Assembly (NCBI GenBank): GCA_963920525.1
Contig: OY986438.1
Location: 51,967,753 to 52,031,752 of the forward strand
Direction: 5' to 3'
Source of the DNA: Dichetophora obliterata
Taxonomy: Eukaryota; Arthropoda; Insecta; Diptera; Sciomyzidae
Length of the DNA: 64,000 nt
Position 1 is the first letter of the stretch; each line of letters opens with the position of its first letter. Both the position numbers and the translations under genes were made by a program. The notes beneath the pieces are model-generated. The model did not search any database. It saw only the letters and a list, made by a program, of their open reading frames with translations, and had not been told where the DNA came from. Positions 11,482 to 22,288 of this stretch are shown one piece after another.

Positions 11482-11634
11482 AATCACAAAAAAATTTACA
11501 ATATTGAATTGGTAGAACCATACACTTCTTTAACACTTCTAGATCCTAGGTTCAAAAAGCACGCATTTCAAAATATCTGTGAGCGTTCTCAAGCAATCTT
11601 TCATCTTGGTAAGCAGCAGTACATAAATAATTAA
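11482..11634 (+). pseudogene. hAT transposase fragment (LLDPRFK region)
   Basis: About 50 codons lie between stops and include the string LTLLDPRFKKHAFQ. 'LLDPRFK' is a well-known signature of ZBED/hAT transposases, located between the RNase H-like core and the C-terminal dimerisation region. No other transposase domain is recognisable within the 1.18-kb element, so it is a relic in an internally deleted copy. Confidence 0.65.
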
Positions 11635-11697
11635 TGCAAATATTACCCCCCCCCCCCTCTATTTGGCGGTTAGGGCTTGGTATTCAGCCCAATTATA

Positions 11698-11864
11698 AAT
11701 AATTTTTCCTGGGGAATCGGAAAAGGCAGTTTTCATCATAAATATTTTACTTTCATAAATACTGAACGATGATGAAGAAATTGGCAATTAAAATTTCCAA
11801 AATGTTCTTAAACTTTTTCTTGAAAATTAACTCTCCCTCTTCCGATTACCTGGGAAAAATTATT
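11698..11864. mobile_element. Small MITE-like inverted repeat
   Basis: The left end AATAATTTTTCCTGGGGAAT and the reverse complement of the right end, AATAATTTTTCCCAGGTAAT, match over about 34 bp (continuing TCGGAA-AGG). The 167-bp unit has no coding capacity. It lies just after a run of 12 C (11646-11657). I found no clear target duplication. Confidence 0.5.
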
Positions 11865-12586
11865 CATAAGAAATCTGATTATCTATATAAGAACTAAAAT
11901 TGTAATATTTTGTATTTTTTTTTTATTTTATTTATCTACTGAAGTACCAAGTTTTAGTATATCAAAGGTTGAAAATGTCGAAGTCAACTTTTGCTGACAG
12001 TTGCGCATCCCTAAACCAGATTACGTATTTTTTAATAAATATGACACACACGCTGCGATGGTTGCAGCAATCCATTTTGTCATACACGCTGCAAAACAGC
12101 AACTACGCAGCAAAAAAGCAGCAACTGCGACCAAAATATTAAACGATTTTAACTTTGCTGCAACCTGAGTTGCAACCGTCAATGAGTTGCGTAACTTCGA
12201 CACACACGCTGCGACTTCATCTGTCAAAAACTCTCAAGTTACACTTCCAGCTTTGCTTTGGTTGCAGCTTGTATGGGGCCCATTAGGTTTAACATTTATT
12301 AAAGAAGTTAATTTGTTTGAAAAGTTCAGCTAGAAAAAAAACGTATTTAATTTAATACCAATGACTGAATCTTAATCAGAAAATGAGAAGCCTAAGATAT
12401 CTAAAAATTTTAAAAGAAAGTGCTTTTAAAAGAAATAAGTTCAACTATTTTTCCGGATTCTAAGGGAAGGACAAAAGCTGGTGCAATTGCGCATAATGTT
12501 TTGGGTCCAGCATCAATTGAAGAGACTCTAAACATTTTAAAAACAGGTCATTTTTAAAGACTTGTAATTTCGATCAAATTTTTTAC

Positions 12587-13987
12587 TTAGAATTTATTTC
12601 GAAAACAAGTGTTTTTTATAGTGTGTCTAATGATGCTTCCAATCATGGCAACATTAAAACATTTTCATTACTACTACGATATTATATACCGGAGCTTGGT
12701 GTCAAACGTTGCGTGATTGATTTCTACAAGGATCATGAAGAAAATACGACTGCAAGCTATGTTAATATTAAAAACAGGCTAATTGGGTTCGGTTTTGATA
12801 TAAAGAACATGGTAAGTTATTCTGCGGATAATGCAAATGTCAACTTTGGAAAGCACCATTCAGTGTACAAACTTTTTAAAGATGAAAACAGTCAAATAAT
12901 TTCATCAGGTTGCTCTGCGCACATTATACACAACGCTTCTAAATTAGCTTTCAATAAGTGTCCATTTGACTTAGAAAATTTGGTATTAAAAGTATATGCT
13001 TATTTTTCTCAACATGCTCAGCGTAATAACAGACTAAAAGAAACTTGCGATTTCTCACAAATTGAGTACAAATCAATCCTCAGGCATGTACCTAATCATT
13101 GGCTTTCCTTACAGCCAGCAGTAGAGTGACTTATAAAAGTATATCCTGCCTTAAAGACGTATTTTGACTCCATTGGAGATAATTGTCCTTGCAATATAAA
13201 ATGTTTTTTTGAAACAGAAGCAACAGAATGTTATCTTGGCTTCTTCCATAATGCACATAAGCTTTTGACCGACGTTGTACTTTTTTTTGAAAAAAGTGAT
13301 ACTCTCTGCTTTGAGATTCACAGATCCATGACAAAATCGCATCATAAGCTTGAACAACGCATGCGCGACAAATTCATGGGATTTTACTGCGTTAACATTT
13401 TTCCAAGGCTCGATGAAAATCTTAGGACTGAAATAACTATTAATTGTACAAAATAGTACTTGGTACAAAAATGTAATAACATATTTGGTAACTAGATATG
13501 AATTATCAACTGAAAATGTATCATCAACATTACAGCCATTTTCATTAGATGCGAAAATTCAATTCAGTTATGTAACTGTTCTTGATGTTATAAAAAAACT
13601 TAAATTGTTAATAGCGTTGATATGGACCAGTTATACGAAGAAATTTCAATACTCGAGGAAGCAATAGAGTTGGCAAAGTCCCAAGAAAATAAAAAACCAA
13701 TCGAAAAATGTAATTTATTATTGCAATCAAACCCTCTGCCAAATATTTTAAAGGTTTTTCAGTTTGTTGCAGCAATCCCAACATCAAATGCTGATGCAGA
13801 ACGTCTGTTCTGACTGAGCGATTCAGTTTGGACGGATTATCGAAATTCTCTCAACATTGAAAATGAGAAAGCAGAAATTCAAATAAAGTTTAACTTTGGA
13901 ATAGACTGTAAAGAATTTTGTAACAATGTTTTAAAAAACAAAAAACTACTAAAATCAGCTAGATCTCAAATAAAATACAAATTTTGA
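12587..13987 (+). pseudogene. hAT transposase of the outer element (broken)
   Basis: A near-continuous hAT transposase is interrupted by a few stops (TGA at 13127-13129, one after 13456, TGA at 13813-13815) and a frameshift. Features in order are SNDASNHGNIKTF (first Asp region), MVSYSADNANVNFG (second Asp region), HVPNHWLSLQPAVE (the usual RW-L motif with the Arg changed), and the C-terminal dimerisation motif IPTSNADAERLF, followed by DSVWTDYRNSLNIEN. The zinc-finger (BED) N-terminus is not visible. The protein would have cut and pasted the outer element. It is now non-functional but recent enough to read through with few corrections. Confidence 0.75.
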
Positions 13988-14347
13988 ATTTTTAGATATT
14001 AATATGGGTTATTAAAAATATAAGTTTATTTTGTTTCTATATTCATTTATTTTAGTTCTCTGTCACTGACTTTTGTTTAAAATATAAAATTTCTTTTTTA
14101 AAGTTACATACAACTCGAAAAAATCGATTTTCAGTAAACGAGTGACACATGTTCCTCAAGCTATTAAGATATAGTTATCGTGTACACAATTAAAATTGAT
14201 CTGCTACAAGTATTTCTAAGACTTTAACTCCAAATTTTCTTTTTTTGATTTGTTACGTTATTGAATAAAACGAGCGATATATAAACATCTCTGTCCCGAT
14301 TTTTTTTCTTATGTCCCAATTTTTTAAAAAAAAACCTGGCAGCCCTA

Positions 14348-14700
14348 GTGCTGGTACTAGTTTCTATTTTCCTAGCACTGAGCATATTACCTATTAATTT
14401 CGTTAGGGTGTTGTTGAAACCTCTGTAGGTAAGAGCTTTACTTATGGCTTTATGATAAGTCAAAAGCACCTTCTATGTCAAGAAAAGCACATAGTGAATG
14501 AGGGAGAAGAGTGTCCCTCTTCCCTGCCTTCGGACCACTTTTACCCGCCTCCATGTAGTTGGTATATAATCCAATGCATTTCTGCCTCTAGCTATTTTCA
14601 TATGAGAATTGAGTGTGCCTGAAAAATTCCATCAACTCCTGGTGACTTCAGTGGTTTAAAGGTATTCAGCGCCCACCTTAATCTCGCCTCTGTACATATT
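14348..14700 (-). pseudogene. LOA copy C reverse transcriptase fragment
   Basis: Minus-strand pieces carry the RT fingers motif ending SPGVDGIF, then SLCAFLDIEGAFD, a stop, and in the next frame AISKALTYRGFNNTLTK and NMLSARKIETST. The catalytic YADD region is absent because the remnant ends at 14348. Short deletions have removed material between the fingers and palm. Confidence 0.65.
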
Positions 14701-15258
14701 TCCTTTGCTGCATTTTAGCTGTTTTTGTTGATTCTGTCTAGTGTTATGGTTGATTCAATGGAACCTGGGAAATGAGTACTAAAGAGAAGTTGCGTCTTCT
14801 CTTTTCATTCTCAGTAACATTTTTATCGCTTTTTTCAGACTGGCAGAGAATATACTGCTACCACCGGCCATAACTTTATATTGTCTTAATGCTTGGTTTG
14901 TATCATTCTTTCACAGAACTTCCTAAAGTTCGCTTGCTTTGCTGTCCTTATCTCTTTGTCATATTGAGTTAAGGTACTCCTATATTTGACCATTCCCCAG
15001 TTCTCTTCGCCTGGTTAAATAATCTACGTACATTTGTTCTCAGGTTAGATGAGTTATTGTTCCACCAAGGAACATCTTTGGCGGAACAAACTTTATTTAT
15101 TGGACGACTGTCTTTATATGCTTCTTAATTGGTATAATTAAAACGTTCCTCCATTTTTGTAGTCCAAGTTAATTTCTGATATTATTCTTGATTCCAGAGT
15201 CAGTTGCATTTAATCTGAGATTTTCTATATATTCATCTCAAATTATTTTCTTTGGGTT

Positions 15259-15560
15259 TCATAAGGTTTTTTGTATTGATAGAGTCACCTTAATATCAAA
15301 TATGATAATTCTATGATCAGACATTGAGGGTTCGTTTGAGACTCTCCAGTTCCTAATTAGATCAATAGCAAGAGTATTTCCTAGAGTTATGACCAGGACC
15401 TCTTTAAGCGCCACGGTCATAAATGTTGGTGTGGTTCCCACATTAAATTTTTTAATTTATTACTAAGTATAGATTCTAGAATATGCTCACCCTTTTTGAT
15501 GGTGTTGGTGCATCAACACGCTTCGCTGTGTGCATTTGCATCACATCCGAGCATAATTGG
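15259..15560 (-). pseudogene. LOA copy C endonuclease fragment
   Basis: Minus-strand translation gives a degenerate GCDANAH motif near 15550, matching the GGDTNAHH motif of copy A. In a second frame follows a 60-codon open stretch with VSNEPSMSDHRIIIFDIK. The Ser-Asp-His before the end is the last catalytic motif of APE-type endonucleases. A frameshift separates the two. Confidence 0.65.
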
Positions 15561-18006
15561 TAGTTTAATAACATTCTGTAATGGAAATTTATGTGGAAAA
15601 TAGCATTTATTTCAAAAAACATTCCAAAACTTATCGTTGGGAGAAAGAATTTTTTATGTAGATAGTGTGTACCAAGTTGGAAACGAATAAATAATGTAGT
15701 TTTTAAATGGCAGTGAACACGGAATTTAAAAAGCGGTTTTGAGAAAAACGCGTTTAAAATTTTAAAAGTGTTAGCTACAGTGTTAAAGGAGTGGGAAGTA
15801 ATTAGTCAATAACTACGAGAGTTTTGCTCTGATTGACTTTAAATTTGGGACTATATTCTTCAGATGACTAACTATAAGAAAAGACAAAAGAAATCAATTT
15901 TTCAAAAGTGCAAAACCGTACTATCCCCTTAAGTATATTGCTTTCTTACAAGAGCTAGACTCGCTCAATTTTTGTCAAATTGGTCCCTTGAGCCAGTTCG
16001 ATTCAAGGGTTATTCTTCCTTCTTCATAGAAAATTGCTCCAGCATACTGTAAAATTTTCACAGAACTTAGGAAGTTCACCACAATTTTAATTAAAATTTA
16101 TATTGGTTAGGAAACCAAAAATTCAAATTTAATTTAAATTTATATTGCTTAGGATACCAAAAATGTTTATACTTACATTTATGTTTTCTTAATGAGTTTT
16201 CTAGAAATTTTTAGTTAAGGCAGCAAGAATCAAACAAGCCTAACTCCTATCGGTTCTTTACAGTCTCATTTCTAAGTACCTATTAAGATTTATTATCGCT
16301 CACTTGATAATGAGAAACAGCCAAACATTGAAATCGCATTAAGTTGTCACCAATGCTAGCATTTATTTACACAAATGCATGCAAATTACATGCAATGCTG
16401 TTGGCAAAACAACCGGGCTCCAAGCAAGAGCATGGCTTGGACACCAGCAACAGAGCTTAAGAACGGCTGACAATGCAGCAGAGCAATGAACACACAGCAG
16501 ACAACAAAGGACTTCGTCGTTGCAAACGATTTAAGTGTGAAAAACGGCAACGGAAATTCCTCATTGTTAATTCGCGTCCACATAATGAAAATTCCATTGC
16601 ATTTGTTCCGGTCTTTGAAGCTAGATGCTGGCAATGATACTCTGGCTTGGTTTCGAATGTTAAAGAGGATACCAAGCCTCAGCAATAGAATCGCTTTTGT
16701 CAGCAGAAACAATTGGATTGGATTTAGCTGGCTGTTCTAATCTCTGTTGTAAATTGGTAAATGGAAAGATGGAATTACTTTTAAAGACGAAGCTTTTGAA
16801 ATAGTAGATGAGTGAAGGAAGGCGAGTCGAATGTTAAAGCAAAGCGAATGCCACTGGTTTAAGGGGTTTCCTTAAGAGTGTTATAGATACAGCAGGTATT
16901 TATTCTTGTGACATTAAATATAATATAGTTTAAGACGGGGCACATTTGACACTTATTTTTCAATAGGTAAAGATATACTTTAAAGAAATCTGTAAATATT
17001 AAAGCAATGCTTATTTAAGACTTAATAATAAGAATATAAAACTCATAAGAAGCAACATAACATATTTTTTATTAAAGTTTTTTAAAAATTTAAATTTGTC
17101 AAATGTACAATTAACACAGGGCATACACCAGGGGTACATTGGACTTTTTCAGGGCACATTTTACTACAATATTTTTTTAATAATTTTTAAACTGAAATTA
17201 TTAGTAAATAAAGTGTTTTATGACGAACATATGAAGAAACAGTCAATGATTTAATTCTTATGATTGATAATTTATTTATTTGCACTTTCAAGTTCAATAA
17301 AAACATTTTTTAGCATTATTAAACAATTAATAACTAAACTTGAAGATTTCATGGAAAAAAACGAGAGTGAGTATTTCTGAGAATACAATTAATTTAATTT
17401 GAATTTATTGAATGTAAGCAAAGTGTACTCTTTTATACAAAACTGTTTTACTATTTTATTTTAATTTAAAAGACAAAATAGACTTTAGACTTACAACAAT
17501 AATAATAATCACTTATAATAATTATTCATATAAAAAGATACATAAAAATAAACTCATATAAATAAAATATTTATTTTGAAATACGAAAATTATTATTTAT
17601 AAGACTTATTAGTTATAAGCAGGGCTAGGATTTCGAAGACATGTCATCTTTTTTCTGCTTCTTCTAAGACATTTCCTGTTTATTTAGAACGTCTGTTTAT
17701 GGTTCCTAAATTCGAAATATGAAAAGTTTTTAGGTCATTTTTTCGTTATTTTTCACCGTTTTTTATCGGCTTTTTTTCAGGTAATTTTTACTAGACTAAT
17801 GACATTTTTTAGTAAATTTTAGTGATTATTAAGTTATTTTATTGTAATTTTGTGACTTTAATTTATAGAGAATTTTTTGGTTTTTAAGGTAATTTTCATT
17901 AGGTCAAGTGTAATTTTAAAATAATTTTTTTTTTGTTTTTTTTCTCTTCATATCAAATAGAGTCCCTTCAATCAAAAGCATTACTTACCGAAAAAGGAGT
18001 AGCTTT
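15561..18006. other. Intergenic sequence; less AT-rich block at about 16.32-16.80 kb
   Basis: Most of the stretch is AT-rich with no recognised gene. Positions 16320-16800 are less AT-rich and contain CA-rich and GCAA-rich text with a near-palindrome around ATGCATGCAAATTACATGCA. It could be unique host sequence. Its short open frames (84 and 108 codons) show no recognisable domain. The 15.6-15.95 kb part (AAAAACGCGTTTAAA and onward) looks like an old repeat, but I cannot name it. Confidence 0.35.
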
Positions 18007-18014
18007 GTTTATAG

Positions 18015-18735
18015 TCGGGATGGATAGAAATTCATAAAATTTTTTGACTCCTTAAAGTCGATTAATGATTTCAGTTATTAGTCGAAAATCGATTTTTATA
18101 TCGACTATTTTCGGTTTTTGTGAAATTTGTTTTTATTCAAAATAATTATAATATTTTGTTCATAATTTTGTTCATAATTTAAACACTGGTGCGCTCATTT
18201 TGCCCAACAACGCAGCTCACTTTGAGAAAACAATAAAATCTTAATTGCTCATTTGTGCCAGCGCTGAGGAAAGTATTACAATTGTATTATTTTACTCCTA
18301 TTGGATAGTGCGTACTACTATACTTCCCAAATATGAATAGTAGTACTAAAATTATCAGCAACCTTGAAATCCGTGTTCCTTGAAATATAGTCAAAAGGAT
18401 TTATATAATTTTATGTTTGTTTTCTCTTTATTTGTTTTTATATTTTTTTCATTAATAAACTTTTATAAAACAAGGATTACAAAAAATAATAAAAAAGTTT
18501 TATTAAAAAAAACATATTTATTTTTAAATATGCATTGAATTGAGGTTAGCACATGTTGAACTTTTTTATTCTCAGTGTATAAAAATTATGTAAGAGGTAA
18601 TAGCAAAAGTCGAAAAACCAATTTTTATCGATTATTTATGCAAAAATAATTGACTTCGAAAAAATCGTTCATTAAAAAGTTTAAACAAAAATAAAAAGTC
18701 GAAAATCTATTTTTTTATTTGACTATCCATCTCTT
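18015..18735. mobile_element. Non-autonomous hAT-like element, target duplication GTTTATAG
   Basis: Perfect 8-bp duplications GTTTATAG lie at 18007-18014 and 18736-18743. The ends are imperfect inverted repeats around GGGATGGATAG (left) and CTATCCATCTC (right). Just inside are blocks of the type AAAGTCGATTAATG, TAGTCGAAAATCGATTTTTA and, on the right, AAAAAGTCGAAAATC. They recall the subterminal blocks of the hAT element at 10831-12013. There is no transposase in its 721 bp. Confidence 0.7.
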
Positions 18736-18743
18736 GTTTATAG

Positions 18744-19187
18744 ACCTCGATGAAAAAAAGCTCTGCGTGTGGTGGTACTATCGAAAGGGTATGTAGAAAG
18801 ATGAAACAAGTGTTAGATAAAAACTCAAGATGTGCTCATTTTCAATAATTCGTTTTGTATGCTCTATTTTTAAAATAATAGAGGGTACAAATTTCAAGAC
18901 TATGAAATTAGAAGAGGAACTTACTTCCGATGGCATATTGTCTTTTAAATATGGTTTTCTCTCAGTGCAGAGGTATAAAGAAGTTTTCCTGTTTACAAAA
19001 CATTTTGCCAGACAATCCATTTCATTTTAAGAGCTTAAAAATGTACCTTGCAATATACTGTAACGCTATGTGTAACAATTATATAAAAAAAATTTATAGA
19101 TTAGTAATGTTTTATTTGTAATTTTTTATTTTTATTTATTTTTTAAGTAAATGTTTGCGTTTTTTACGTAATTTTTGTCAGTGCGGA
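18744..19187. other. AT-rich spacer
   Basis: No gene or repeat was recognised. Short open frames here (63-80 codons) overlap on both strands and lack codon bias or domains. Confidence 0.4.
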
Positions 19188-19322
19188 TAGAGTGAACGCC
19201 GATTCAGACAGGCAGGCAGAAAGGCGCAGGCAGAAACCCGCGAAGAAACGTGATAGAAATAAAGCCAAGATAGCTTTTATCTCACTTCATCACATAGTTT
19301 ACCTGCTTCAGCGTTCACTCTG
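19188..19322. mobile_element. 135-bp MITE with TAGAGTGAACGC ends
   Basis: The left end is TAGAGTGAACGCCGATTC. The right end GCGTTCACTCTG is its inverted copy with small changes. The interior is GC-richer (GGCAGGCAGAAAGGCGCAGG) than its surroundings. The terminal sequence resembles hAT-type ends, but flanking 8-mers do not match, so the class is uncertain. Confidence 0.5.
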
Positions 19323-19909
19323 TTTGCAACCTTAGGATAACAAATGAATATTTTTTATTTAAAAATTTTATTTGTTTTATTTTTAATAGGTTTTCAACGT
19401 AAGAAGTGATTGATTTACCTCAATAATTTGAATGAGGCATGAGTTTTTGAATGAATTGGCATTGTAAAGAAATAGTAAACCTCATACTAAAATATTTATC
19501 AAATAAAAACTTTAATTTAAAAAAACAAAATTTTGAAAATATTTTTTATTTTTCTTGAAAATTAAGCTTTGGCAAAAGATCCCCCATCTCTGGCGGTTCA
19601 TATTCACCAAAATGGGTTTTTTCAGAAATAAGGATATAACTACAATAAAAGATCCATAGCTACAAGATAAATTACAAAAATATTAAAGTTAATTAAACAA
19701 GGATTGCATTAGTGCAAAAAAATACACAAGAAATTACTGGAACAAAATCGACTATTTCATTTATAGTTTTTTGTAGATCTCACGACTTGCCTGTTCCTGG
19801 GAATGATCAATCCTCCAATCATACAGTTGATTAATTACTTCTTCGCGCTAATATTAAAATCAGCTTACCAATCATCCAGCAACAACCTTTCGAATATGGG
19901 AATGAGTCG
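19323..19909. other. AT-rich spacer
   Basis: No coding or structured feature was supported here. Confidence 0.4.
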
Positions 19910-19917
19910 CTGTTCAT

Positions 19918-21400
19918 TAGGGCGTATCTAATTACAATTTTTTTTTTAATTCCACATTCTAAGAGGTCTCAGAAGTTGCATTGGGTGGTCAAGATCTGCT
20001 AAAAAAAATTTTAAAGATATAAGGATATCTTCCTCTCCCGCAAGGACAAAGTTTTTTTTGATAAAAAAAGTAAAAAATCGCGATCTCAAAATGCTTTTAT
20101 TTTTGTAAGAAAAACTAAATATGTCTTAAAGCAAAAGTAAATGTAGACTTAAACTAACATTATTTTGGCAAACATGATGCCAATCTTGGTTTTTACTCAC
20201 AGTGTTCTGTGTGAAGGATATTCAAATCTAAAAGAACACTCGAGATAGCACAGAACTTTTAATTATTATCTGATTGTCTAAATTTTGGTGATACTCGTTA
20301 GAGTGTTAACGTTTTCCTTAAATTTGGCGAATTAATAATTTGCATTTTTTTTATATGCATTTTCCTGTTTTGGAGAAATGTATTTTCGAATGCAATTGTT
20401 TAACTTTTTCAAAAAAATGAATATAATGATTTATACCTCAGGCACGAGAAGTGGTGCCGAAGATAATTTTATCAATTCGGATTCTGCAAATAGTTTTGAA
20501 CGAAACCCTGTCGAAAAATATCTTTTTCAAAACAGCAGGAATAGACTACGATTTTTTTCCCTATTTTGATATTTAAAAAAGCATGAAATGTAGCAATTTT
20601 GTTCATATCTCCTTTATTGTAATTATTTTATTAAAAAACTTCTTAACAGCAATTGTTAATTCAATTAAGACCCATGGAATGGCAAGCTCAAAAACTCAAA
20701 ATTTTAGTATAACATTTTTGTGAATGCTGAGTTGAGGTGTTTTAAAGAAATAATAAAATTCATACTAGGAAGGAAAATTTTATAAAATATCGAAATAAAA
20801 AAAAATTGCGGTCTTAACTGGTTGTTGTTAATTGATATTTTTGGAGTTTTTCAGAAATATTTGAAGGCTCTAAATTATGGATATTATCTTCGGTACCACT
20901 TTTGGTTCCCGAGATTTAAGATCTTAAAATCATTTGTTTGAAAAAGTTAAAAATTTGCATTCAAGTATGCAAAATCAATAACCAAAAAATGCATATGCAA
21001 AAAATATGCAAAGTATTAATTCACCAAATTTAAGGAAAACGCAAACACTGTAATCAAAATCAACAAATTTTAGAAAATTAGATAGCAATCAAAAGTTCTG
21101 TGCTACCTCGAGTTTACCTGTAGATTCAAATATCCTTCACACACGACATTGTGGGTAAAAATCGAGAGTGGCATCATTAAGTCTCTATTTACTTTTGCTT
21201 TAAGGCATATGTTGTTTTTCTTACAAAAATCAAAGCATTTTGAGATCGTGATTTTTTACTGTTTTCCTCAAAAAACAACTTTGTCCTTGCAGGAAAAGAA
21301 GACATAATTTTTTTTTCTAAAATTTTGTTTGAGATATTGACCACCCGATACAACTTTCGAGACCTCTTAGAATACGATCAAAATTTTTCGATACGCAGTA
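19918..21400. mobile_element. Foldback (long-TIR) hAT-like element, target duplication CTGTTCAT
   Basis: Perfect 8-bp duplications CTGTTCAT lie at 19910-19917 and 21401-21408. The ends are TAGGGCGTATCTAA (left) and, read on the other strand, TACTGCGTATCGAA (right). The inverted match continues almost to the centre: matching pairs include TTCTAAGAGGTCTC (19960s) with GAGACCTCTTAGAA (21358 on), and CACTCGAGATAGCACAGAAC (20230s) with its counterpart near 21095-21120. Arms are roughly 700 bp each, imperfect, with a small loop near 20650. No transposase was found. A transcript across it would fold into a long hairpin. Confidence 0.75.
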
Positions 21401-21670
21401 CTGTTCATACCATACTCATTAAAATCATCCTTACAACAGCGTTTTTATGCCTTTAAAGCGTGCACAGAAATTTGGTGCAAGAGAATAAAAAGAATAAAAA
21501 ATTGTAAGCCGCTTTGCTGAAGATTTGCGCCGATGAATACAGATTTCCGCTTTTGTTAAGTCACGTTTAATTCAATATCGTTTCGAATTTTAGTTTACAT
21601 AAATTTTTTTTCAATAAAGCCAAGATTAAAATAAATTAATTTTATTTATCAGCTAAATGAAACAATAATT

Positions 21671-21708
21671 GGCTGGGTCCCCGTGAATAAAATCCTGGCT
21701 ACGCCATC
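21671..21708 (-). mobile_element. Possible solo terminal remnant of a hAT-like element
   Basis: On the minus strand this reads GATGGCGTAGCCAGGATTTT followed by ATTCACGGGGACCCAGCC. 'GGCGTAGCCAGGAT' is a terminal sequence common to many animal hAT families. No matching opposite end was located, so it would be a fragment. Confidence 0.35.
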
Positions 21709-22271
21709 TTGTTAAAAAAATTTAAAAATAATATATGCATGTGTATTAATAAATACCAATAACTACCGCTTATTCTTTGTTCCAAAAAAAAAAAATTCCA
21801 ACCCCAAAACTTGTCTTATTTTAAGGTCTGACTAATACAAAAAAAGAAAATATTAAATAATCCGTTAAGGAAGGACTATTGAAATTCAAAGAAGATGTAC
21901 TAGCAGAGCTTTTTTACCTGCTGTTGCCAATTGCAGTCACTGCTTACAGCTTTTTTGCTTTTGCATGCGTAACTATTAGATCTTAACAAAATATTATTTA
22001 CCAAATCTAATAAACTTTTATTTTCTTTGACCTTCAAAGGGCATTCACCATTCCTTGTTGTAGTTTGTTGCAAGTATAAAACATGTATCGTGCTCGTTAT
22101 AATTTGCTTAACTCATTCGAAACACATTTGAATTAATACTTTTAATCAATTTATATCCACACATAATTAAAGTGCTTTTATCATTAATGAACTGTACTGC
22201 ATCGTCCATGCATTGGAATCGCGTGCAAACAAACGGAAAATCAACATTAAAATCAGGACACGTACCGATTT

Positions 22272-22288
22272 ACTTCCGCAGCGGAAGT
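22272..22288. promoter_or_regulatory. 17-bp palindrome of paired ETS-like sites
   Basis: ACTTCCGCAGCGGAAGT is a perfect palindrome except for its single central base. Each arm contains CGGAAGT, close to the core bound by ETS-family factors. Nothing else shows it is used. Confidence 0.3.

Larger units (their letters stand above)
10831..12013 (+). mobile_element. hAT transposon with perfect 8-bp target duplication AACCAGAT
   Basis: The terminal inverted repeats are TAGGGATGTGCAA (left) and TTGCGCATCCCTA (right, one mismatch). They are flanked by AACCAGAT at 10823-10830 and 12014-12021. The 1,183-bp element is an internally deleted hAT. It has subterminal AAGTCGAAAGTCGACTTTT blocks and keeps a transposase scrap with the LLDPRFK signature (11482-11634). 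A 167-bp MITE-like inverted repeat sits inside it at 11698-11864. Confidence 0.8.
10785..12281. mobile_element. MITE with GGCCCATACA terminal repeats, interrupted by a hAT element
   Basis: The left end reads GGCCCATACACACTGCAACC. The right end, read on the other strand, is GGGCCCCATACAAGCTGCAA. The right half contains three copies of ACACGCTGC and several GCAGCAAC blocks. Without the inserted hAT (10831-12013) only about 310 bp remain. A start of GGCCC is like PIF/Harbinger ends, but I could not settle a TWA duplication, so the superfamily is uncertain. Confidence 0.5.
10198..14347 (+). mobile_element. hAT transposon (outer element of a nest)
   Basis: The ends are inverted copies of TAGGGCTGCCAGGT followed by TCCCGAT-like sequence (left 10198-10217, right near 14290-14347). 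The start TAGGG suits hAT. It encloses a decayed hAT transposase on the plus strand (about 12587-13987). At least three other elements are inserted within its left half. I could not find a clear 8-bp target duplication. The right flank is an antisense LOA remnant that does not resume on the left, so the locus has probably also suffered a deletion. Confidence 0.7.
14348..15560 (-). mobile_element. LOA-clade retrotransposon remnant, copy C (antisense)
   Basis: Read on the minus strand, the order is endonuclease C-terminal part (about 15560 to 15259), RT fingers (near 14690-14630, RWALNTFKPLKSPGVDGIF) and RT palm (CAFLDIEGAF then NMLSARKIE, near 14480-14350). Stops and frameshifts break it throughout. 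It is cut at 14348 by the outer hAT element and does not resume on that element's other side. The RT strings are close to those of copy B. Confidence 0.75.

Noticed and set aside
11646..11657. Run of 12 C as a structural signal (G-quadruplex or i-motif)
   Set aside because: It is a single homopolymer, which is commonly unstable or a sequencing artefact. There is no supporting pattern around it.
10190..14355. 8-bp target duplication for the outer hAT (AGCATAGC against GTGCTGGT)
   Set aside because: The two flanking 8-mers agree at only two of eight positions, so no duplication is claimed.
16375..16406. POU octamer palindrome as an enhancer
   Set aside because: ATGCAAAT inside a GCATGCAAATTACATGC near-palindrome is expected by chance in AT-rich DNA. 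No other sites cluster with it.
16386..16740. ORFs on both strands (84 and 108 codons) as genes
   Set aside because: They overlap on opposite strands and contain no domain. The less AT-rich composition of the block explains the open frames.
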